Shown here: in pieces, positions 14,617 through 21,700 of the stretch
Numbering within the stretch: position 1 is the stretch's first letter
How the letters are laid out: each line of letters opens with the position of its first letter
IMG/VR virus record: IMGVR_UViG_3300047994_000589
Coordinates: 1 to 30,849 of that record
From: a virus
Strand: one strand, 5' to 3'
DNA length: 30,849 bases
Notes under the pieces: model-generated
Databases searched by the model: none
Told to the model about the DNA's origin: nothing
The model's input: the letters and a program-made list of their open reading frames with translations, nothing else
Position numbers and translations under genes: made by a program

Positions 14617-15582
14617 ATGCACGCCGATCTCTTCCTGCATGGCAAAGCCATCTCCAGCGTGTTCGACCTGCTCGGACACGATGAGAATGACATCACATAC
14701 AGCGTCGGATGGGCTTTGGCAGAGTGTTCGACGTTCCGCGGAGCTCTGCTGAGTCGCGTCCTGGGCCAAGGCGATTTCGGCTCCGCGACCGTGAGGCTGC
14801 AAGAGCGGGTGAAAGACGGAGGGATCACCGACATCGAACTCCTCGGCGATGACTTCCACATCATCGTCGAGGCCAAGCGAGGGTGGGAGGCTCCCGCTGA
14901 GGACCAACTCCGTCTGTATCTTCCGCGCATCGAGAAAGAGCGACGGCCGCGGGCTGCATTCGTGACGATGTCCGAATGTACGGGAGAGGTTGTGGCACAC
15001 ACGCTCCCCCAGCAGATCGGCGGCTTTCCGGTTGTTCATCTCGCTTGGCACGAGGTTCAGACACTGGCCCGTAGCAAATCGAAGGTCCAGGCTGAGCGTC
15101 GCCTGCTCGATGAACTCGTGCGATATCTGGAGAATGTGGTCAAGATGCAAAACAAAGAGTCGAACTGGGTGATGACTGTCGCCATCAGCGACGACAAGCC
15201 CGAGGGCTTTGGCCTGACGTTCAAGGAAATCGTGTTGAAGAAGAGCATGTATTTCCACCCCGTTGGTGGTCAGTACAGTCAGGAGCCAGTGAACTACCTC
15301 GGCCTGAGGTGGGATGGCCACCTCCAGGCCATCCACCATGTCCAGTCGTGGGAGGTCGTGAGAGACATCCACAAGCACATTCCTGAACTCAGCCCCGGTA
15401 TCTGGCCTGAACCGCACTACCTCTACCGGCTGGGGCCAGCGATCGTGCCGTCGAAGCCGATACCCATCGGCAAGATTTACGCGCCCGGTCCGGTGCATGC
15501 CATGATCGATCTGCTTCTGACATCCACCACAGTGGCCGAGGCTCGCACCAAGTCCAACGAGCGCATCGCCGCTTCTGAGTGA
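14617..15582 (+). CDS. PD-(D/E)XK-like nuclease protein, possible restriction enzyme
   Basis: The ATG at 14617 gives 321 residues (MHADLFLHGKAISSVFDLLG). Within the first 110 residues, ALLSRVLGQGDFGSATVRLQ leads into GGITDIELLGDDFHIIVEAK. The D-(x)n-E-x-K arrangement (TDIEL...IIVEAKRG) is the catalytic core of the PD-(D/E)XK superfamily. A conserved-looking second half (LTFKEIVLKKSMYFHPVGGQ, then NYLGLRWDGHLQAIHHVQSW) probably contacts DNA or a partner; I cannot name it. The gene converges on a DNA adenine methyltransferase with an eight-base gap, so a restriction-modification pair is conceivable. No ribosome site is obvious. Confidence 0.6.
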   Translation: MHADLFLHGKAISSVFDLLGHDENDITYSVGWALAECSTFRGALLSRVLGQGDFGSATVRLQERVKDGGITDIELLGDDFHIIVEAKRGWEAPAEDQLRLYLPRIEKERRPRAAFVTMSECTGEVVAHTLPQQIGGFPVVHLAWHEVQTLARSKSKVQAERRLLDELVRYLENVVKMQNKESNWVMTVAISDDKPEGFGLTFKEIVLKKSMYFHPVGGQYSQEPVNYLGLRWDGHLQAIHHVQSWEVVRDIHKHIPELSPGIWPEPHYLYRLGPAIVPSKPIPIGKIYAPGPVHAMIDLLLTSTTVAEARTKSNERIAASE

Positions 15583-15590
15583 TCTGGATT

Positions 15591-16928
15591 TCAACTGGGC
15601 ACCTCCACCTGCCGGATGCTCGATTGCCGCTCCGCCTTGCGACCCGTGAACTTCTCCCACCGCTGCACGATCACATCGCAGTAGAGCGTGTCGAGCTCCA
15701 TGAGGAACGCCCGCCGCCCGGTCATCTCAGCACCGATGAGCGTGCTCCCGCTGCCGCCGAAGAGGTCGAGAACGTTCTCCCCGGGCCGTGACGAGAACTC
15801 GATGGCGCGGCGGGCGAGCTCGACAGGCTTCTCCGTGAGGTGGACCATGCTCTGTGGGTTGACCTTCTTGATCGACCACGTGTCGGGCACGTTGGCGGGG
15901 CCGAAGAAGCGGTGCGCTGCGCCCTCTTTCCAGCCGTAGAAACACCACTCGTGGTTGCCCATGAAGTCCTTGCGCGTGAGGACCGGGTGCTCCTTGATCC
16001 AGATGATCGCCTGCGCAAAGTAGAGCTCGCAGCGCTTGAGCACCGGCGGGTAGTTGCCGCAGTTGGCGTAGCCCCCCCAGATGTAGAAGCCGCCACCGGG
16101 CACCAGCACGCGCGTGATGTTCCCGAACCACGCCTCGAGCATCTTGTCGAACGCCTCGTCGCTCAAGAAGTCGTTGGCCAGGGGGCGGTCCTTGGCGCGG
16201 AGTTTCTTATGCGTGGCGCGACTCTTCTCGGGGTAGCGGTTGAGGTCGGCGCTCTGCTGGTCGTGCTGGTCGGCCTTGCCGGGCAACGCGAACGAACTCA
16301 GGCCCGCGACGATGGCGTTGTTGGAGCGCGGCTCGACCTTCACGTTGTACGGCGGGTCCGTGTTCACCAGATGAATCGGCTGGCCGTCGAGCAGATGGTC
16401 CAGGTCCGCGGGCTTTGATGAGTCGCCGCACATCAGCCGGTGGTTACCGAGCACCCAGATGTCGCCGGGAACAGTCGTCGCTGCATCAGGCGGTGCGGGC
16501 ACATCATCGGGGTCGGTGAGACCCTCGTTCCCTGCCGGGGCCATGATCGCGCTGAGGTCGTCGGCGCTGAAGCCCAGGAGCGAGAGGTCGAAGTCCGCGC
16601 CCTTGAGGTCGGCCAACTCCAGCGGCAGAAGTTCCATGTCCCACGAGGACAACTCGTGGAGTTTGTTGTCGGCGATGCGCAGCGCCCGCACCTGGTCGGA
16701 GGTGAGTTCCCGCGCGACATGCACGGGCACCTTCTCCAGCCCGAGTTTCTCGGCGGCCTTGAGCCGGGTGTGCCCCGCGATGACCACGCCGTCGGCATCG
16801 ACGACGATCGGTACGCGGAACCCGAACTCTTCGATGCTCTTGGCGACGGCGTCGATCGCGCCCTCGTTCTTGCGGGGGTTCTTCTCGTAGGGCTTGACCT
16901 TGGCCAGCGGCCACATTTCGATCTTCAT
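15591..16928 (-). CDS. ParB-N-domain DNA N6-adenine methyltransferase
   Basis: The frame runs to 17492, but AAGGAGCGAGGC before the ATG at 16928 sets the start (445 residues, MKIEMWPLAKVKPYEKNPRK). Residues 1-100 are a ParB/Srx-like domain (NEGAIDAVAKSIEEFGFRVP, VVIAGHTRLKAAEKLG). The methyltransferase carries NTDPPYN at 190-195 and LDLFGGSGS near 388-396. Motif IV before motif I is the beta-class order of N6-adenine or N4-cytosine enzymes using S-adenosylmethionine, and DPPY favours adenine. GGFYIWGGYANCGNYPP and EHPVLTRKDFMGNHEWCFYG are typical of phage-borne members. It probably methylates phage DNA to evade host restriction. A repeat-rich leader lies upstream. Confidence 0.85.
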   Translation of the reverse strand: MKIEMWPLAKVKPYEKNPRKNEGAIDAVAKSIEEFGFRVPIVVDADGVVIAGHTRLKAAEKLGLEKVPVHVARELTSDQVRALRIADNKLHELSSWDMELLPLELADLKGADFDLSLLGFSADDLSAIMAPAGNEGLTDPDDVPAPPDAATTVPGDIWVLGNHRLMCGDSSKPADLDHLLDGQPIHLVNTDPPYNVKVEPRSNNAIVAGLSSFALPGKADQHDQQSADLNRYPEKSRATHKKLRAKDRPLANDFLSDEAFDKMLEAWFGNITRVLVPGGGFYIWGGYANCGNYPPVLKRCELYFAQAIIWIKEHPVLTRKDFMGNHEWCFYGWKEGAAHRFFGPANVPDTWSIKKVNPQSMVHLTEKPVELARRAIEFSSRPGENVLDLFGGSGSTLIGAEMTGRRAFLMELDTLYCDVIVQRWEKFTGRKAERQSSIRQVEVPS

Positions 16929-17504
16929 GCCTCGCTCCTTGCGGCGTGCGTGTTTCCGTTCATCCCCCGCCGCACGCGCGGCCGGAGCGGTTGAATCTCT
17001 GTTGAACCAGCGCTCAATCCCGGTTGAAGGGCGGCCCGGCCCGTTGGCGACGGGTTCGCCCACGTTGGCCCACGTCGCGTCCTTGGCGCGGGGGCGTACA
17101 ACCCCCGCCTCCGGGTTCCCCGTCCCCCGGACGCGCGAAACAAACTCTGTCGGGATTGGGGGCTGTTCCCGCGGGCGTCGATTCGCCCGCTCGGCGGGGT
17201 AGTACCTACTGCCCCCCCTCCCCTTGCCCGTTCGGACTCCGGCTGCAAGGCTTCGGGTAGGCGCGGCCTGGCACGCGACCTGCATGGGCGCGGTGGTGGC
17301 GGCAGGGTTGGCCGGGGCGCAGGGCGTACCGCGTCCCGACGTTCCGCGACGGACGCGACCCGTGCCAGCGTCGTGGCCCACGGGCGGGAGCCCGGGGCGA
17401 GGGATTGCTGGAGCGCACTGCCGCGCACTGACGCGACAGTTCCAATTGATACCTATGCACGCGGGCGCGCCTGCGCACGCGCCCGCACGCACGCGGAGCG
17501 TGGT
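16929..17504. other. Gene-free leader between methyltransferase and recombinase remnant, with repeats and hairpins
   Basis: No frame here looks like protein. It contains three (G/T)GTTGAA direct repeats at 16989-16995, 17000-17006 and 17032-17038 with an interleaved TCAA, which may be an operator for the methyltransferase. It also has a seven-bp hairpin at 17088-17108 (GCGGGGG/CCCCCGC), and a nine-bp hairpin at 17461-17486 (GCGGGCGCG/CGCGCCCGC) about 20 bases from where the recombinase loses homology. Promoter elements for the methyltransferase must lie here but I cannot place them. Confidence 0.4.
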
Positions 17505-17724
17505 CCATGTTCCCGCCGGTGAAGCCGCCGTCGTCGTACCGATCGGGCAGGCAGGTCCACCCTTCGTTCTTCTGGCTGGCGATGTACGCCTCGCCGCTCT
17601 CGCGCTGGGCGTCGAGCGAGTTGAACTCCTGCTCGAGGCCCTCCTCGCTGCTCTTGCGGGTGTAGACGGCGCAGCGCACGGCGGGGGCTTTTGGACGGGA
17701 TGGATTGGGTTGGTTGCGGGTCAT
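17206..17724 (-). pseudogene. Truncated large serine recombinase (N-terminal remnant)
   Basis: The ATG at 17724 overlaps the DUF2924 stop. The first 73 residues are a serine recombinase catalytic N-terminus: MTRNQPNPSRPKAPAVRCAV, then YTRKSSEEGLEQEFNSLDAQ with the nucleophilic Ser in the RKSS context, and PDRYDDGGFTGGNM. Homology ends near 17505. The frame then continues as Arg/Pro-rich sequence to a stop at 17206, with none of the recombinase or zinc-ribbon domains. Full-length relatives are about 500 residues or more, so this copy cannot act alone. The break sits next to a GC-rich inverted repeat at 17461-17486. Confidence 0.8.
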
Positions 17725-18242
17725 GGCTTCTCCGTCGCCGTCGTCTTGGGGGTCTGGATGCCGAAGAAGAGGTAGCCGTTCCAATGCGCGCCGGTCACAG
17801 CCTGCGCCACGGCGGAAAGGGAGCGATAGACCGTCCCCTCGTAGTCGAAGCCCTTCGGCAGCACACGAACGCGGATGGTCCGTCCGCGGTATTCCCGCGT
17901 CAGCAGCGCTCCGGGCATCGGCAGGCGGTCATCGGCCGCCACCTCGACCCGGCCGATTACCGCCCGACTCGTGCCCGCGTGGGCCGCCGGGGTTGGCGAC
18001 TGGGCCGAACCGGGTGCGCGGGTGCGGAGGTCGGCGTCGTCGGCGATCTCCAGCGCCCGCTTCCGCGCCCGGTCGGGGAGCCCGCCTTCCGCGTTGGCCT
18101 GAATCCGCCACGCGATGCGGCGGACCAGGAACTCCTTGTGGTAGGAGCGCGTCTGCTCGCCGAAGACCTCGGCGTATTCCCGCCGAAGTTCGCCCACGGT
18201 CATGCGCCGCAACTCGGTTACCTTCTGGCCCACGTTCAACAT
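17721..18242 (-). CDS. DUF2924 family protein
   Basis: This is a 173-residue protein (MLNVGQKVTELRRMTVGELR, then REYAEVFGEQTRSYHKEFLV and RRIAWRIQANAEGGL). The N-terminal half is the standard DUF2924 helical pattern. The C-terminal half, DDRLPMPGALLTREYRGRTI followed by RVRVLPKGFDYEGTVYRSLS and THWNGY-like AHWNGYLFFG, is the usual second module. The biochemical function is unknown. The gene is habitually coded directly upstream of a large serine recombinase, and here its stop overlaps the recombinase start (ATGA). A role in recombination or element maintenance is inferred from that linkage. The frame looks intact although its partner is broken. Confidence 0.85.
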   Translation of the reverse strand: MLNVGQKVTELRRMTVGELRREYAEVFGEQTRSYHKEFLVRRIAWRIQANAEGGLPDRARKRALEIADDADLRTRAPGSAQSPTPAAHAGTSRAVIGRVEVAADDRLPMPGALLTREYRGRTIRVRVLPKGFDYEGTVYRSLSAVAQAVTGAHWNGYLFFGIQTPKTTATEKP

Positions 18243-18268
18243 CGCACATCGCCGCCTTTCTCTGGCCG

Positions 18269-18475
18269 TTAACCAGCGACGCCATCAGGGCGAGGACCGG
18301 CCGAGAGTTCAAGGCATGTCCCGGAGGAATCCGGAAGATTCTCGATGTCGGGATTGTCGGGGAGAACGCGGCCATGCAACCGCAGAATCCCGCGGGCGAA
18401 GATGCTCGCCACCTCCTCCAGCCGTTCGTCCGGGGTCATGTCCCCCGGGTCCGTCGGGTCAGGGCGCAGCGACAT
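18269..18475 (-). CDS. Small companion protein of the DUF2924/recombinase operon
   Basis: This is a 68-residue protein (MSLRPDPTDPGDMTPDERLE, then EVASIFARGILRLHGRV) with AAGGAG at good spacing before the ATG. The 'MTP.eR..e...i.A.G..RL..r' pattern is, as I recall, the small gene that precedes DUF2924 in many planctomycete integrative elements. The rest is acidic and Pro-rich. Its function is unknown. It stops 26 bases before DUF2924 starts and is probably the first gene of that operon. Confidence 0.65.
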   Translation of the reverse strand: MSLRPDPTDPGDMTPDERLEEVASIFARGILRLHGRVLPDNPDIENLPDSSGTCLELSAGPRPDGVAG

Positions 18476-18612
18476 CGGGCACTCCTTCCAGAGGTGCTCA
18501 CCTCGGGCCGTCCGTAGTCGGTCGTGGTGATCGTGGATCGGTCGCCCTCGGCACGTTGCCGCTGGCTACTGGATACCTACGCGATGGGATTCCGAAGTCG
18601 CGCGCGAGGGGG

Positions 18613-18625
18613 CCGAGAGCAACCC
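18613..18625 (+). repeat. 13-base direct repeat, left copy flanking the helicase gene
   Basis: CCGAGAGCAACCC occurs here and identically at 23635-23647, about 130 and 143 bases beyond the two ends of the helicase-nuclease gene. It may be an attachment or target-site scar, but 13-base repeats also arise by chance in a window this size. Confidence 0.3.
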
Positions 18626-18633
18626 ATGTGCTC

Positions 18634-18759
18634 ACCCGGCAAACCGACGTCCCCAGCGCCGAAGCGGGCAAGACGGCGTACTACGCCCTGCGGTAGGTGA
18701 AAACGCGCGGGGAAAAGGGGCCGTGGTCGGAGGTCGCGGCGGCGACGGTGGCGGCCTAA
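18634..18759 (+). pseudogene. Degraded 3' end of a planctomycete fibronectin-III-like gene
   Basis: On the plus strand TRQTDVPSAEAGKTAYYALR is followed by TAG and, in the same frame, VKTRGEKGPWSEVAAATVAA and TAA. I recall 'AGKTAYYALRWV.TRGEKGPWSE...A.VAA' as the common C-terminus of planctomycete fibronectin-like proteins, with Trp where the TAG now stands (TGG to TAG). No upstream part of such a gene is visible. The remnant's final TAA overlaps the helicase stop codon on the other strand. It is an insertion or deletion scar from the same family as the intact gene at 6727-7416. Confidence 0.65.
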
Positions 18760-21700
18760 CCGGCAGCGCTCGCCTGTTCCTGCGTTGGCTCTGGCGCTTC
18801 CCGCTCAGGAATGTGCGGAATGTACCCGTCGCCACTTCCGCTTCCGTCGGTTGCAGGCATCGGAACAATGCCGAGTTCTGACAGGCGCGCCCACAACGGA
18901 ACCAACGCGGCATCGGGATCGCGATAGAACGCGCTGCCTCGCACCCGCAAGAATCGCCACTGCGCCCGTTCGAGTTGACGCTGCCGCGCCATGTCCTCAT
19001 CGAACTTGTCCGGTCCGTGCCAATGGTCGCCGTCGCACTCGATCGCAAGCCGGGACTTGCCTTCGATCACCAAGTCGATGCTGTGACGACCCGCGCGGTA
19101 CTGCGGGAGCACCCGGAACCCGCGATCAGCGATACGAAGGTAAACGTCAACCTCAAACCAACTGTCGAAGGGGTCCGGAGCCGTTTCCGGGCGGTCGGGA
19201 TTAGCCGCCTGTTGGCGCAGATCAGCAACATCCACCCCAATGCTTCGGGCCGCGTGCCGTGCCGGGTCGTAGAAGTGGGTCAAGAGCCGATGGCGCATGC
19301 ACTCGTGGTTGCCAACGTCCTCCGGCATGATCGAGTGGAACAGCCAGAGTTGGTCTTGCGCCCGACTCGCGGCGACGTTGAAACGCTGCATGTCCGAGAG
19401 CTTCGTCAGAGAAGCGAAGCCGCGAGACTCATCATCTTTGACCGCGACAACGAGGCTGAGGAAGATGATGTGGCGCTCGTCGCCCTGGAACGAGTAGGCA
19501 TCACCGCACACCATCCGTCGCCGTTCGATCTCCTCTGCCCCGATTCGCTTGAGTAACAGCCGCTCGATCAACTTGGCTTGATGCTCGCCCAAGAGCGAGA
19601 TCACGCCCATTGTCTTGTCCTTGTACATCGGGTCAGCACAGCACGCCGCAATCGCGTCGACGATGGCTTCGGCCTCCGCCTGGTTCTTCGCGCTCTGTGG
19701 CCCGCCTTCGCGCTTCCCGTCGGGAATCCGTCGCGCGACATATGGGGCGAGCCTCTTGGGCGGATATTGTCGGAGCGGGATCAGTGCACCCTTGTAGCAG
19801 AGGTCGTTGCTGAAACGGATGATCTCGGGCATGCACCGGAAATGCTCATGGAGCGTGATCCGTTTGCCCAATCGGACTTGGCCGTGATCGAACAGGCTGC
19901 TGTCCACATCGAAGGTGTCGGCAAGTTCGATCCCCTCCAAATGCTGGCGAAGGAGACTCTTGGCTTGGTCCTTGTCGATGCCGATGTTCGACGGGCTAAT
20001 CTGCTTGTCGTCGCCCACGACAATGACCTTCTTCGCCAGGTAGAACAGGATTAGCGATTCTGGGCCACACTGCGAGGCTTCGTCCACGATCACAACATCA
20101 AAGATGCCCGGTGCCGGCTTCACGCTCTCGAACACCCGGTAGAGAGGCATGACCCACGCCGGGATGGCGTCGCGGCACTGCTCCAACTCTCCTTGCGCAA
20201 CGCGCCGCCAGTGGCCCGCGTGCTTGCCCGTCCCCTTGCCGATCTTCTTGATCGCTTGCCGCCAAGCATTGAGATGTTGCTGGTGCGCAGGGCTCATCGA
20301 CGAGAGGCATGAATGCCATGCTCGCTCTGCCGATGCTCGGACCACGCACGCCTTGATCCGGTCTTTTGCCTGCCGGAGTTCCAGTTCCACCGCCGCCGCT
20401 TTGCGCGGATCGGTGTACTTGGTGAGCCATGCGTCGGCCTGCGCCCAACGCCAGGCGGCGCTCCAGTCGGCGATACGCACCTTCCACGCGGGGTCCGCAT
20501 GGTTTTCCGCAATGGACCGGGCCAACTTCGGAAGAACCGTGCTGATTCGTTCGTCGAGGCTTGCCCATTCCGCGAGACGCGCGGCGTCGGCTTCGAGTCC
20601 GGCGACTTCGGCGAGCGCCGCCGTCACCCCGCGTTCGTCCCGCTGCTCTATGGCGTTGGCCAAGCGGGCGCATACCGGATGCGCATTCGGCGACGTGGCG
20701 ACGGCGCGGAGGGCGTGGACCCGCGCATCGAGCCGCGAGGTTACCACGTCGTACTCCCGCCGCACGATGACCCGCTCGCAGCGCGTCGAGAGTTCATCGA
20801 CGGCTCGAAGGTCGTGAAGGGGCGGCACCTCCGCGAGGTGGAGCCGGGTCAGTGCTGCGGATGCGGCGTCCGCGATTGGTCGAACGCCAAGGACACGCGT
20901 CAGGATGGCGCACAGTTCCCGTAGTTCACCGACCTGCTGTCCATTCGTCTTGGTCGATGGGAATGCCTTCCCGTCCCAAAGCGTCCAAGTCTTGCCTACC
21001 GCCGCCGAACATTCGAGGTGTTCCTTGGCCGTGGTCAGCGCTGCCGCATGATCGCACGGGCGACCGTCGATCGTGGCTTCGCGGCACAGGTAGATCGTGC
21101 GTCTGACCACCTTCGCGCGGAATACGAAGAAGCCCAAGCCCCCGCCGCGCTGGAAATGTCCGAGGAGGTCCGCCACATCCGCCAGCAGCATGTCCGAGCG
21201 CCGACCGGCTGGGAGTCGAATGTCGGCCTTGTCGAGTTTGGCCGCGAGGTCGGTGTGGGCGGCCACCGCCGCGCTCGTTTGGGACAACAACAAGTCCCAC
21301 CCCGCGCCCGCCCCTCGCAAGACGTCAGACAACGCGACTGCGGCCCACGGGGTGGCCGCCGTCGGAACCTGCTGGACTGCCGCTTGGAGGGCACGCAGGG
21401 CGGTACTCACTCCGCGCAGTTCATCGAGCGGCAGTGTGCCCAGATGCACCTCGCCATCCGCGATCGGGCGGATGCGGCTATGCAGCGTGTGTGAGGCGCG
21501 TATGAGCCTCGTCAGCGTGTCGTCGGCTGGAATCTCGCTTCCGCGTGCCGGACGGCGCTGTTCGACTTCGGCGGCCCTTTGCGGACTGACGCGGATCATC
21601 CCGTCTCGATACGCTGTCAGATCGTCCGCATTGATCGGTGCGGGTTTGTCCGGGTCGGCACCGTCGGCAAACCACGCGAATCTTTGTGCGTCTTGCCTGA

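Noticed and set aside
13015-15660. An 881-codon open frame on the minus strand
   Set aside because: It lies antisense to four well-supported plus-strand genes with ribosome sites and recognisable domains, and its own translation has no family-like motifs. High GC explains the long shadow frame.
15583-17492. 633-residue version of the methyltransferase starting at 17492
   Set aside because: The extra N-terminal 188 residues are Arg/Ala/Pro-rich with no domain, whereas AAGGAG precedes the ATG at 16928 directly before the ParB domain.
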